A stretch of DNA of 64,000 nt from Hirudo medicinalis. Taxonomy: Eukaryota > Annelida > Clitellata > Hirudinida > Hirudinidae. The notes beneath the pieces are model-generated. The model was not told where the DNA came from. It saw nothing but the letters and a program-made list of their open reading frames with translations, and did no database searches. Of the stretch, positions 1 through 12,357 are shown in pieces; the first letter of the stretch is position 1; every line of letters begins with the position of its first letter. The stretch spans positions 144,178-208,177 of the forward strand of contig MPNW01000174.1 of the NCBI GenBank assembly GCA_011800805.1, given 5' to 3'. A program made the position numbers and the translations under genes.

Positions 1-130
1 CTTTTTACTCAGACTCACTCAATGATTGAACTTAATTGCTGGTGATGTTTGTCATAGTGCCTGCACATCCCATTGGGATAACTTGTGCACTCAAAATATG
101 GGCTAAATAAATGTAAATGTAAATGTATAT
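1..130 (+). mobile_element. 3' tail of a LINE/SINE
   Basis: Bases 55-120 hold the block CACATCCCATTGGGATA...GTGCACTCAAAATATGGGCTAAATA followed by TAAATG repeats. The same tail ends the SINEs at 40467 and 52537, and in reverse complement it lies at 21930-22030, next to a LINE reverse transcriptase. Upstream bases 1-50 also match 22000-22050 in reverse complement, so this copy is more likely the LINE than the SINE. Confidence 0.55.
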
Positions 131-206
131 GGCGCTTTACAAATTGCCCGAGGTTGCATATTACAAGGAAATCACCGCAAGAATTTTTTATATTTTGATT
201 AGCAAT

Positions 207-273
207 TTATTGTTACATCAGTTTCCATCCAATTATGTTCATAGCTAATTTTTGAAATCACAAATAATTTATT
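207..273 (-). terminator. Candidate poly(A) signals of the Ig gene
   Basis: Two AATAAA hexamers read on the minus strand (TTTATT on plus, near 207-212 and 268-273), 150-215 bases past the stop codon at 422. The position suits 3' processing, but the hexamer is common in such AT-rich DNA. Confidence 0.35.
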
Positions 274-421
274 AATTGGAGAGGTATTGCACACTATCAA
301 ATTTCTATATATTCGCAGGTTAATTATAATTTAGTATATCAAATAACAAACGCTTGTGAACTCGACTCAGTTTAATGAAATAAAAAATATTGAAAAAGAT
401 TGAAGCTGACAAAAAAGACCC

Positions 422-1146
422 TCAAAGCGTTTTTAGGAGCATAACCGGCAACAGCATCCAACAATTGTTCACCACCCCCTGCGCTACTGATTTCTTTGTA
501 ACTTCCAGATCCTCATGTTTCATGTGAGAATTTTTTTCTGACGAGGCTTGGTCTCTCAGCAACATTTTCCTTTTTGTGAAATCCTGGTCCGACTCTTTGT
601 TGAGAGAATGCATCTCTGAACGCAAAATATAACGTATCGAAACAAATTTCATTATGGCAAACTTTCCTTACTTTGAGCAAGAACAGCTTCCTGGCTATGG
701 TTCCCGATTGCATTGCCTGCAAATAATTTATACTTTCTGTAGCTTTCAGGCTTCACTTGCAACATGTAAAGTTTGCTTTCTATGCCACCTCCAGGCCGAA
801 TCTGCCAAAGAAAAGAAGTCGGCAATGGATTAATACTTTAATTAATAATTACAATTGGTCATCCGATTAAATGACAACATGGCTGGGATGCTTAGTCGCT
901 ATAAAAGCATTGTGCGGAGTTTAAACGAGAATTAATCGTGGCGAAGATGAGAAGATGTTATTGCCGTCTCAAGATTTGTCTCGATGTTATAATTGTTGGA
1001 GCAATTTTTTGTATTTTTTATTTGGTTCGTATTTGAGAAGTAACTGACTTGAACGCTTGTGATGACGATGCAAAAATGTGATAGTTTTCCTTGAAACATG
1101 ATAAAAAGTTTCCGAAAACAAAATGTCTCATCGCTGGGCTATAATA

Positions 1147-1177
<31 letters not shown>

Positions 1178-4100
1178 AGTTCATTTATAAAATTAGTGGC
1201 TTAAACACTTCAGTAGGGAGGTAATGGAACACATATTAAGCTGATAAAACGCAAAGCATTCAGCCAATAAAATGATCCGATATTAGAACTTTCTGAAAAG
1301 ACATGAAATTTATAAAACTGACTGCAATCTGGGTCCAATGGCCGTTGATAAAATCCCCCTCTGAAAGCCTCGTACTGTTGGAATCGACAACCCAGTAGAG
1401 GAAGTGCGTTGGTGGTTTTGAGATGATGATGCACTTGAGGTGCACGTTTCTCTCGCCAAGAGATGCAAGTGTTTTTTCGCAAGCGATAGATGGCTTGTCT
1501 TAAAGAAAAGTTCAAATGTTATTCAAGCTGGATGCAAACAATGACGAAAACTTACGATGAACGGTTACGATAGCAGAGGTTGAATTTGATTGGAGGCCAG
1601 GCACAGTGGCAACGCAAGTTATCCTTCTTCCGTCATCACTCCTTTTCATCATTGCTCCACGTTTCAGCCTCCAACTGGTGAAAATAAGGCGCCTCAAGGA
1701 TTTTGTGCCGCTGTAGGATATTCTATGCTGCAGAGAAAATTCGTCGGTGACATCGGATTTGTCGATATGTATCGTCAAGTCTGGTGGGGGATAACCACCC
1801 GTGGCCCTGCACGAAACGGTGCTTGGGATGTTCTCTACGAACACCAAAGTATGATGAGCGAGGAAATTCCTTTCATCCACGTGCTGATCGGATGCACTGA
1901 GGCTCAAGTTGATGCTTTCGACGGCTGCTGAATAAAATTTTGACTTTAACTTGTTGCGATTCAGTCAAGGGAGAATGTCAAACCGCACGACTTAAAAAGC
2001 TCGCTTCACTAATAAGACGACTTTATTGATGCCAGTGATGGGAGATGGAAGCCGACCGGTTGTCACTGGATGGGACATGTTGAATGCATCCACAAGATGA
2101 TGAAACGCCAATAACACTCGAGAATAACCGCACGAACAGATGCCGATGGAGACAAATAATTGAATTTTATTTCTGCATTCCAAAGAGTTGGCGGTGCGAG
2201 ACGAGGATAGGCATTTTGAACTGTCAGAAAACTTTGACTTGCACCAGTCACTTCCATATTTTCGAGAGTTTGTTGAAAAGGAACGATGGAACTTGCCTGG
2301 GTCATCAACTGACCTCCATGCGAAGGATTGAAGCTGCTTTTCATCCGAAGACGCTCGCGTTGAAAACTGGTCTCAGAAACAACGAACATAAAAGAAAGCG
2401 TAGAAGCACTAATTGACTAATAAAATATGCTTGTTAGATGCCTCGGTGTCATTCTCTGTCTGTCAAATTGAAAGAAGGCATCCAGAAAGGAAACCAATGA
2501 AAGCCAACCTCTCACAAAAACGTAATGAGTGACCGAATTGAGCAGCTTGTTGTGTGGACCGTTGACTTCGCACGTGTAATTGCCGCTGTCCTCGACAATG
2601 ACATCTGTCGAAATAAACAATCAGCTTGAGGAATTCAATGATGAGCAAGAAATTGACAAATAAACCAAGAAATTATTGTATTCGGTATTTTACAGAAAAA
2701 TAACTTGTTATTTACGTGAAATGAACAATAATTTGATATTTTACGTGAAATAAACAGTTCCAGAGTGAAAATCTTCGATTGTCGGCCAAATGACACTTTG
2801 AATCTTCCGGAAGATTCAAATGGTTCCATCAAATTGCCCATCATATTGATCTGCAAATTAATTCATTTCAATTTTTTGCAAAAACTATTTTGTTTTTAAA
2901 TTGACGAGACCTGAGACTCTTCATCGAGTTGAATCTTTCTCCAGAGTATGGGGTTATCGAAAAAGTTGAAATTAGAGTATTTGAAGGCGCATTCGAAGTG
3001 TAGGGTCGATCCGATGTTGGTTACGAACACCCTACTTTTGGTCACCATTTCCACTGCACCGTCTCCCAGAACTGCTGAAAAAAGTAAAATTCAGGTAATA
3101 TTAAAGCGTAATTATTATATCAATTTTCATCAATGCAAACAAAAACTTTCATGATGTATATAAACATAATTTTGGAATGACTTTTCGAAGAAGTGAGTAA
3201 TTCTAAAAATTTGGAAAAGATCCTCATGAGCATAAAGATTAGCAATTATTTCCCACGTAATAGAAAGAATATAACAATAGGATTGACTGTTGATACACTA
3301 ATTTAATAGTTCCATTATCAGCAATCCGATATTAGCAGCACACCATCAATTTATAGAAGTGGGTCTCGTTCATTAATTTTGTGTTAAACATTTTAAAAGT
3401 AATTTTCAGCAGCATGAGTTCAGAATTAGATGTCATGGGTTTTTGGGCAAATGCAGAAGTTGAATCTGCATCGCTGTGGAATCACCGTTTTATTTATCTA
3501 ATAAATAATGTAAATATTAATATTACGACATAATGGTCGTCAATCTGCTCACAGAACTTACATATTTAGAAGGACTAACAATCAAAACTCAACTATCACA
3601 AGGCAAGAATATCGCATAACAGCTTTAAAATCGAGAGCTACTGAAAGCAGAAAACATAGTGCTCTCGCATGGTTTGAGACTTAGATTTTCGCGATGGTGG
3701 GACGGGTTCGAGTCCCGCTGTTGGAACACCGTCCTAATCACCCAGTAATTTGAGGGAAGGTAAATGGCTGTATTTGGAGGACATAAATGATAACGACATG
3801 AGCAAAATTGATTTATTTATATAAGTCTGGCGAAGCCGGTTTGAAAAAGGTAGCATTTCATAAAATACGTGGGCATATTAATTAGGCATGCACCGGATAG
3901 CTTACCTATCGGATCCGACCGGAACCGGATATCGGATTTAACGGTCCATGTGGTTAGAAACGTTTATTAAAAAAAAATCAAAGAAAGTCAGAGATTGTTC
4001 ATATTTTTATTTTGGTAACCAGACAATTGCGCACAATTGAACACAGAAATATTATGGCGTTTTAAATTGAATGTACGTAGCTTTAGTATAGGTAGATCTA

Positions 4101-6397
4101 TACGATTTAACAGGAATATTACGTAAATGTGGAATTTAAGGGCAGGGTCGCCGAAAAGGTTGTAGGAGAGCTTGTGTTCAGGGTCCGTCCGGATTTTAAA
4201 ATGTTTACAATCACGACCTTTATTTTTTTGCTTTTCCGTTACCAAACTGACATAACAAAGGGGCGGTCCAGGTAACACCACCCATTTGTGAACTGAATAA
4301 ATCCAACAATGAATTCGGCATATATTGAGACTGTCGTTTATTTCAACATATTAAAAAAAGTATGTGAAATTAAGACAGGATAAACAGGCAAGTGATATGA
4401 ATAATCTTAAATTTACGTAAACCCTTGCAATAAACACAAATTATTGCGAATTAGTCCATCCGCCTCAAAGAAACGAAGTTTATCTTGCTCTTCTTGATAA
4501 CCCTGTACAATGTGGGCAACTCGGTCACGCAGAGCTTCACATTTATTCTTCTTTACGTCTGGCTGTCCTACTCTGGCTTTTTCCAATGTGTATTTGTGGA
4601 ACGCAAGATCCCTTTCAGGCCCATCCAGTAAGAACCAGAAACCTGGATGGCTACACTGGAAAACAGAGGTCAATGCATTGTGAGATCCTTCACAACAGTT
4701 GGTTATTTTGGATCTTTCAACAGCAGCTTCATGATTATTCCAAACTCTGATAGGAAATTGTGAATCTCATTGCTGCTTCAATATACGTGGAGATAAAGTA
4801 GGTCAAAATTTCATTGAACTTGTCTTCATCTGGAAAAGAATCTGCAAGTATACCAAAAACTGCTCTAACTTCATTGCTTGGCAGAAAGGCAAATGCAGCA
4901 AGGGATTTTAACTTCAGCTTAACTTCAATGTCAAGTTAAGATTCAAACTTAATTTTCTAGAAAACACTGTTGACTTTTCTGATGAGACTTTGGCACAAAT
5001 GAAAATAACATTCCTTGACCTTTGGGAAAGCAATGTCAACTGCACTGATATAGACCTTTTCAAAATCAATCAAGACAATAGAGCCAGGCTTGGAAACAGA
5101 TACTTCAGAATTTCAAGCATTTTAGAGTAAGTTGGCAGATTTTTTTTTGTAAAAGAAAGTAGATGCAGAGGATAAGAATTACCAACTTTGGCATGTCAAG
5201 TGCAAAGTTCCCACACAAGCTATTATTTATAACTGCGCTAAATAAACGACGAATTGATATTTTAAACGAATTCAAACCATTTCAATCAAACTCGTCACAA
5301 ATTTGAATATTTACGCAATAAAGTACAATTTTCAATAATTTGCGTTTAATTCGTTCTATTGTGTTCAATGTGCTTAATTGTCATGTGCGCAATCGTCATG
5401 GAACCTCTTATTTTATTAATAAAAATAAATTTAAAAAACTATGCATTTATAAGAAGATATTATACTTTAAGTCATACATTATTAAAATTAAGTAAGGCAT
5501 GTTTATTTTAAGAAATGTGAGTTGCTCGGCTCTCTCAGGCAGCAAACGAATCCTGTCATCTGAAAGTACATCTCCAGAAGTAGTGAAAAGTCACGTGCAA
5601 CACTGCTTGATGGTGCCTAGCCCACTCACTCAGAAGTGGAAAGCAACATGAATTTTGACACCACCATGTCAATGGGTTATCTTCAACATTTGTGATTGGT
5701 TCACCAAAGTAAATTTCCATTTCAACATCCAATTTTGACTTGGGGCTACTAGTACCGCAGAAGAAGAATGCTTAAAGTGGCAAACCACTTTACGAGCAAT
5801 GGCACATGCAGTGACAACTGATTTCTGTGAAAAATTCCAGTTTTTAAAGCTAGTTGAATGGTGTGCACAAAACAACTGACACGATTAACATTGGGGTCTT
5901 TCAATGTTTTTACCATGTTGGCCGCATTATCAGTAATGACAGAAATAACTTTGGACTTAGTATTATTTCAATCAGCACACATCGATCATTAAAAAGAAAC
6001 AATTAAATTTGTCTATATTTAAAAATTTAATTATGTCTGACTGTAGGATTCCGGATATTTCCGGATAGACGGTATCCGGACAGATACCGGAGCAAAACGG
6101 ATATCCGGTACATCCCTAATATTAATTGTTATTATATTTGATCTTATTATATTAATTTCCACCTCTCGCGGAAGGCGTCATAATCTGAATGCTGGTGATG
6201 GTGAATTTGCTGAATTGACTTTTAGTCTCTCTGAAGAAGCTTCTACGATGCGTTGTCGTCAAAAGCGGAGATGTCGTTTCCTTGCTTGAAACTTTTCTAC
6301 CTTCCGCTTTGTGAACGTCATATATTTATATATATATATATAATATAAATTTATATTTAATAATATTTTTCAGATTATTTTATATTTAATATTTTTC

Positions 6398-6453
<56 letters not shown>

Positions 6454-8186
6454 CCAGTGTACCCGGCCACGCGTTGTTGTTGCTCAGTCTGGTTAAATGG
6501 AAAAGAAAGAGAAGTGAAAGCGCATGTTTCTAATATGTTTAATTTCACAATCATCAAAACAATCGAACTCACAAACATACAAACATTCATTTTTATTTTT
6601 ATAGATTTGAAATATAAATTTTTATACTTTAATTTAATTTTATTGCTTTTTAAATTGAGGATCTTTCAAGAGCTGGTTATATGGAAAATGCACAAATATG
6701 TAGACATACGTTACATATAGTCGAACTAAAGGATGGGAGGTTTTTAATATTTAATTATTCGTTCAAAAAATGCGCTAATTAGAAGGATACTGAAACAATT
6801 ATCAACTGGTAATGTTATTCGAATCGAGTTGCTAAAGAGAAATTTTCTATTGACTGGAACATTCCATCATTCATTAAGGCAATAAAAAAATAATCTTTTC
6901 ACATTTTATTTCAAAAACGTCCTTCTTTCGGATTTAAAAACATTCGTAAATGCATGTTCGCGACTAATCCAAACAAATTTACTTCAATGTTTCAAGCAGA
7001 TGGTTGAAACATAAATACAATTAAATGCAGAAGAAATTTAGAATAAACTTCTATGGCGCTTTCTGGACCGTTCGGTGTCCGATGAAATAAATGGAGCAGA
7101 AATAAACAGTGCAGTTGCTGTCAGTTGCATCCCTGAATGAAATGCTTGCGTTATTTTATTGTCAGAAAATGGCGAAGCGTGGAGTAAAGCATCTTATGGT
7201 CCTTTATGATCCACTAAGGAGCTCATTGTTTATAACTTCCATGCAACCACCCGGAATGCAAAATAAAATACTTGTCGCCAGTTTCTGAGCAGAAGACTTC
7301 ATGAACCTTCCTGTCAATGCACTCCATCAAGTTTATCTTTCTGCGCCAACAGCGTTTTGAAAATTTTCTACAATCCTTCAGGCTCCTCGTAATATTCGAA
7401 AAATTTAAGTAAAAGAAAACATCTGGCGCAGTAATAACAATGTTTAATATGCCAACAAAGGCTCGTTAATGCTGCTCTAATAACTAATCCTATTTGTTTC
7501 TCACGATGTCTTGAACAAGCGAGAAAGAAGTGTTTGCTTTGGTACTCATTAAAATATTGATGCCGTGTTAAGATGGTAATATGCGAACATTTTTAATTGC
7601 AGTGTACTTTCGAGGTGTCCTGACTAAGCAATTTATACATTTTAAATGTTTAAAGTGATTTGGCCTTGCAAGAATTTTTAAGTCAACAAGCATGAATTTC
7701 TGAAATATTGCAAAGTCGTGTTTTATTAGCTATTAACGTCCTCCTTGTGAAAGGGTACTTCAGAAAACCGTAGGGAATAATTGAACCGATATGCAAATGT
7801 TTGCAAAATTTCTTCGACATATTTTTAAAAGCATTTACAACTCAGAAGTGAGCATCGTTAAGTAGTTTTTTTCTGGGACCTCACAAATGCTAGTTAGAAT
7901 TCAAATTGTATTTTATTTCAACAAAAATGTTCTGCTAAGAGTTCATTAGGAGGTATTTGTTTCTGGAAAATGATCACACTGCAAAATTGTACACTTCACT
8001 TAAACAAGTTCTCGAAGCATAAAAGCTCTTTTCATGAACTGGAATGAAATTCGAATGACATTCTGAACTTGAAAGTTCTTGTGACGCAATAAAGGCTGAG
8101 AAATAAAACAAATCAATGAAGTACTCACTGAGGTTGGGCCGAGAAAATAAGCAGACTAGGAGGATCATATCATGCCAAGTAAGCAT
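422..8186 (-). CDS. Three-Ig-domain, probably GPI-anchored cell-surface protein (9 exons)
   Basis: Exons in transcript order: 8186-8129, 3074-2911, 2850-2745, 2604-2509, 2220-2116, 1924-1556, 1498-1323, 801-672 and 615-422. They join in phase into 1398 bases (465 residues plus stop). Exon 1 starts ATG with a hydrophobic stretch (MILLVCLF, a signal peptide) and ends at a strong GTGAGT donor. Ig1 (residues about 20-142) has the first Cys in LHFEC, ILW, and DSGNYTC. Ig2 (about 142-300) has TVSC, GGYPPP and DDGRRITC. Ig3 (about 300-402) has VHLKC, YWVVD and then YKLFAGNAIG, so the second canonical Cys is Leu. The last 64 residues are charged and end in a short hydrophobic tail (CWMLLPVMLLKTL) with no cytoplasmic part, typical of a GPI signal. 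The family is like IgLON/lachesin-type adhesion proteins; orthology is not established. The 2116 donor and the 1924 acceptor are the least certain borders. Confidence 0.72.
1141..1180. repeat. (AAT)n microsatellite
   Basis: About a dozen ATA/AAT units in an intron of the Ig gene. No function is suggested. Confidence 0.85.
3595..3850 (+). mobile_element. tRNA-derived SINE, family B
   Basis: A tRNA-like head (GCATGG...GCGATGGTGG, then a B box GGTTCGAGTCC at about 3708) is followed by GGAACACCGTCCTAATC, a stretch ending TATAAGTCTGGCGAAGCC, and AT-rich DNA. A second copy at 26860-27140 aligns along its whole length, including the region upstream of the head (GAGAGCTACTGAAAGC). The second copy keeps CCTCTCGCGATGG at the anticodon arm, which points to a tRNA-Glu(CTC) origin. 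Confidence 0.6.
3883..6118 (-). mobile_element. hAT transposon relic with 8-bp target duplication
   Basis: Terminal inverted repeats TAGGCATGCACCGGATA (left) and TAGGGATGTACCGGATA (right, reverse complement) differ at two of 17 positions. The flanks 3875-3882 and 6119-6126 are both ATATTAAT, a perfect 8-bp duplication as hAT elements make. On the minus strand near 5840-5960 a frame reads VITDNAANMVKTLKD and later CFVHTIQLALKTG, the conserved Asp-Asn-Ala-Ala-Asn and Cys-x2-His parts of hAT transposases. Frames are broken elsewhere. Subterminal GGATATCCGG/ATCCGGA repeats occur at both ends. A second transposon occupies 4014-5405. Confidence 0.85.
4014..5405 (-). mobile_element. MULE-like DNA transposon nested in the hAT element
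   Basis: The ends are GGTAACCAGACAATTGCGCACA and, in reverse complement, GGTTCCATGACGATTGCGCACA. Flanks 4005-4013 (TTTTATTTT) and 5406-5414 (TCTTATTTT) match at 8 of 9 bases, the 9-bp duplication expected of Mutator-like elements. The outer 170 and 265 bases match the two halves of the 422-bp element at 49325-49746, so that element is an internally deleted relative. The middle 960 bases include an open minus frame of 86 codons (4413-4673) with no motif I know. It may be part of a degraded transposase. Confidence 0.65.
6310..6455. repeat. (TA)n tracts
   Basis: Two TA dinucleotide runs (6314-6345 and 6401-6450) next to ACCAGTGTACCCGGCCACGC at 6453. That short motif looks like the edge of a dispersed repeat. 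Confidence 0.8.
6456..7970. other. Intron sequence of the Ig gene, nothing recognised
   Basis: First intron of the minus-strand Ig gene, upstream of its transposons. No long open frames, coding motifs or clear repeats seen. Confidence 0.5.
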
Positions 8187-9267
8187 TTTTGAAATTTCAA
8201 ACTCCGGGGAGATTCCTACAGCAGCGTTTCTTGGTCTTCATATTTCTGTAAAAACATTTGCAGTTTTACTAAAAATTACCTTTGTAATTTGTTGGAAATT
8301 AATAAATGCTAAATAGTTGGAATCTATCGTCCCGATTACCACATCTTATAAATTGAACATTTACGAGGTAAAATGGTTTATTGATAAGCAGTCGATTAAA
8401 ATTATAATTTCACAGCACTAGATTTTGAAAAATAGGCGGACGGACCATTTAGTAAAAATTTATTGGTGAAACATGTTGTCAGATGAGCGAAATAATTCAA
8501 GCTCGATTTATTGGAAAAGCTACATTTCAATTCCTGAGAATCAACTTTTCGTCGACATTCCAACGTATTCTCGCACGAATTGCCAATTGCGGTCTGATTT
8601 GAATTAAAAAAACCTCCAAGTGATTGATTCAAACACACTTATCACATCTGTCCAGGAATGCATTTTTAAGCAAATAAAAAATTTGTTCCGTCAAAGTTTC
8701 TCGCGCTCAACGATGAACCTCGATTGCATCATCTGGCCAGGAGACATTTTACGGACCATCAGCAGGTGCGAGAATGTAGTGGTGCCTATTTGCAATGAGA
8801 GAGTGCATCAACACAGCTATCCTGACTGACAACGTGCCAGGCAAAGTGAAACAAATGAAATTTCAAACAAGCCTTCCATCATCTCCTCACATCATTATCT
8901 CCTGCTGAATCAAGTTTTATTGCACATCGAGTGATCAATTTTAATGTTTTCGGGGCTTCAATGCTAGTTGCGCTCCATCTTAACTTAGGTGATCGTTCCC
9001 CGTTGTTCTTATTGAGAGACAAATGAATTAATTTCCTCGAAGATGATTGAAAATAAAATTCGCCGAAGTAATTTTGATGGAAATTATTGCAGTTCGTAAC
9101 GGATGGCACCCTCTGGGAAGAAGCATTTGTTTTCTTTCCTCTTGCTTTTTTTTCAGCTGAGGTTTTAATTTTCATGAGTCTGAGAAAAAATATCGAGGAA
9201 TTTAATTCCTCATTTTGTTTCCATCATTTTCTCGCCTCAAAATTTCTCAAATAATCCACGAACTCAC

Positions 9268-9840
9268 CACCATCATTCGAAGTCTTTGACGGCTCAATTA
9301 ATTGGTAATTATGAAGAAATTCTGCATCCACAAATTCTTCTTGTGACCGTAACAAATCTTCATTCTGGAAATTGTCGTTGTGCTTTGTGAAAAAATTACA
9401 TCCTATACAGAAGTTTCAAAGGAGTCATTCGCTTGTAAACATCGTTACAAGCATCGGGAAGTTTGTCGCGGATGGTTTCATTGTCAATAGGAGGTACCGG
9501 GAGTTGGTGCTATACATCTGAGCTTTGACACCTCCATTCACTCAGAGTCTTGTGCTCCACCTGTTCATACGTTACGATCGGTCTCTGGTTATCGGTCAAT
9601 TCCTCCTTATTTAAAACAACCTTTACAAACGATCGTTTAGAAAAATAACATTCGAAGAACGAAATGTTGTCTTTGAAATTGAGCAACTCACCTCAGATGC
9701 AAACATTCGCTGTTGTGAGTGTAATTTCTGTGTTGAGGTGGTCGATTCAGGGAGTTGTGAAGCTGGTGCATGCACGCCTCTGTACGCTCGAAAGCTTGGG
9801 TCGCAACTGCTTGTAGATCCTAATTGCCATCTTCGTCGTC
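9268..9840 (-). CDS. Exons of an unidentified minus-strand gene
   Basis: Three exon candidates with good splice sites: 9840-9692 (donor GAG|GTGAGT), 9620-9532 (acceptor GTAAAG, frame VVLNKEELTDNQRP... to LSEW) and 9364-9268 (acceptor TTTCCAG, frame NEDLLRSQEEFVDAEF, donor GGTG|GTGAGT). The first two join in phase 0; the link to the third is unresolved. A frame between them (LPVPPIDNETIRDKLPDA, near 9500-9420) may be another exon. Joining the third exon to the acceptor at about 9178 would give an early stop. Another open minus frame, 8879-9175 (98 codons, basic), could be a further exon or 3' UTR. Composition is acidic and Ser/Thr/Gln-rich, and no domain is recognised. Confidence 0.4.
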
Positions 9841-10748
9841 CTCAGCATCTTTATGATTCAAAAGAGGAGATTTAATTAAATCGATTGGAGGCTGAAGAGG
9901 CACTAATTGAACTTGAGCTCATTAGTCGCCTTCGAATGACGGAAGTTGCAACTGAGTGATCGACTTCTCGCGCTCCTAATGAACACATTTTGATTGATCG
10001 TTCATATTTATACTTATTTAAATTTATTTGTTAAATTATATCCCGTTAAATTTAGCTTATGGGCGATAAGTGAAACGAAGTCTTGGATTTCTAGGATTTA
10101 ACCACATTTCGGAGCAACGTCTTAGGCATGTGAATGAACATGATAACATTAAACATATTAGCTATAACAAATTTATAAATAATGATTACATTTATATAAA
10201 ATAAATAAAACTAATATATATATATAACTAAATTGGTTATTGATGTCTAAAAATTTGCTAGAAATACTTCGAAAAGAGAATGAAAAAAGTGATCTCGTGA
10301 ATCGGATGATTTGATTTCCAACGAATGGCTGCAGGCAAGGAAAGAATTATTTTGATCTGATTCTGTCAAACGTAATTATTTTGAGCCTCAATTTGAGTAG
10401 ATTTAATCAAATCGCTGAATATTCGGTGTCATCCGACCAAACAGCAAACAACCTCAAGCCGCAAGAGCTCATTAACAGAGTGCAGTCAAGCATGGGGTTC
10501 CACTTGAGTGCCTCCATGACTACTAATCTTGCTTCAACGTTGTCAGCAAATGTTCTTAAGTTTTTCAACTTTTAAAATTGTCTGAATTTTAAAAATAAAT
10601 TTTCAGCGATTTGAATCCGTTTTACGAGAATTGGTTACTCTTTAAATAATAAACCGTCAATGAACTTCTTCGAGATCACTCGTTTCAGATGTCGTAAGGC
10701 TTTTAAAGAAAATTTGATGAGTTAAGAAAATTAACGAATACATAACTG

Positions 10749-12323
10749 ATGGAAGATTATTCGAGGATTCAACTCATCAAAACGAGACACGAGTTGTTGG
10801 TCATCCTGGATGCTTCAATTTGTTCACAGATCAATAGAATATTGTACGTACACGGAGCAGTGAGTTTGGAGAAGTTCCTTGATGTACTCGAACAAAAGGG
10901 CCAAGGATGTTTCCAAGAGTTGTGTCAGCTGCTGGAAATTAAAAGTCCCCAACTTCTGCTCCTTCTGCTTGGATGGGAAGAACGAGGGTCTGCTGTTAAA
11001 CAATTTGGGAAAAGAAAAGTTGGTCAGGAATTTTGGTTTATTATTTACTTAATTTATTAAAACTAAACTTGGTCGATGCATTGTTAAGAATCATGATAAG
11101 ATATTTAATTTAAAATAATTTGATAGAATAAAAAATATTTATATTCCTAAATCTACCTGTCAGGTTAGAGCACTCATTCTCTGCAATATTCGAAATTTCC
11201 CTACGTCTTATTCACTCTTGAAATTTTCGAGAACTAAATGGGGTAACGGTGGCGTGGCAAGGGGGCGCGCCAAATGATCAGTTTCGTCCCAGCCACTAGT
11301 CGAAACCACTAGCTACGCCTCTGGGTGGTAAACTAATTTCCATGAAATTCGACCGCTATTTATAATTCAAATGGAAAAATCTATCGAACAATAAACATAT
11401 CTAAACTATTATGAATATAAGTAGGCATTTCTAAAACATAACTTCAACAAATTCAGCATCGGCATCGAGTGTTTGGTGTCAACTGCGTTACAACAAAGAC
11501 TTTCTCTCTCGCATGCTTGACGCTCAAAAGCTACTTGTGCCTCTCAGTCAACAAAAGATTATTAATCTCAGAGAAGCCAAAGAAATTAGGCAGCAAGGAA
11601 CCAACCTCGAAAAGATTGAAACTTTGATCAACATCTTGGAAAGAAAGCCTTTCCATTATTTCGATGCATTCCTGGATTCGATATCGACTCAATATCCACA
11701 TGTTTTCTTGAAAATAGTGTCCTTAGGTGAGACAAATAAAGCACATAATAAAGTTAATAGTATCAATTAAACACATAAATATAATTTATTTATTACATAA
11801 TTATATAAATATTTATAATTTCTAAAAAATGTGCACAATTGTAGATTGAATGACCTGCAGCTCATGTTGACAGTTAAGTTTCGTCCCAAGACCCAAGATT
11901 TGATTTGTAATCTCAATATTTAAAGTCTAGACTAATAACTTAATTGATAAGAAATGTTCATTTTTTTTTTTAGAGAAATATCCGTTTAATGCTTATTTTT
12001 TATGTCTATATTTGTTGATGAATGTTTTTGTGCCCAAATCTTGTGCAGAAATTTCTTTAGAATTTTGTGTAACTGATCGACATATCACTATCTTTGTGTC
12101 GCTTATTTTTCCATAATCTGATTGATAGCTTGGGTGAATTCAGTCCAATTGATCTAAACCAATTGTAGTGTTTCAGAAGTAATTAACTGTTTACATGAAT
12201 AAGTTAAATATTTTTTATTCAAAAGGACACAAATTATAAAAACTCAACATACGCAATAACATGTTTTTGGTTATATAATATGCTTTTAATAACATTGTGG
12301 AAGCTGTCATTTACAAGTGCACT

Positions 12324-12357
<34 letters not shown>

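Noticed and set aside
1210..1515. A frameshift in the third Ig domain (frame with ESSNIGSFYW)
   Set aside because: Using the GTCAGT donor at 1322 and the acceptor at 802 restores the domain in frame through the exon at 801-672, so no frameshift is needed.
1590..1931. 113-codon open frame on plus
   Set aside because: It is the antisense shadow of the long Ig2 exon (1924-1556), which has splice sites and Ig motifs on minus.
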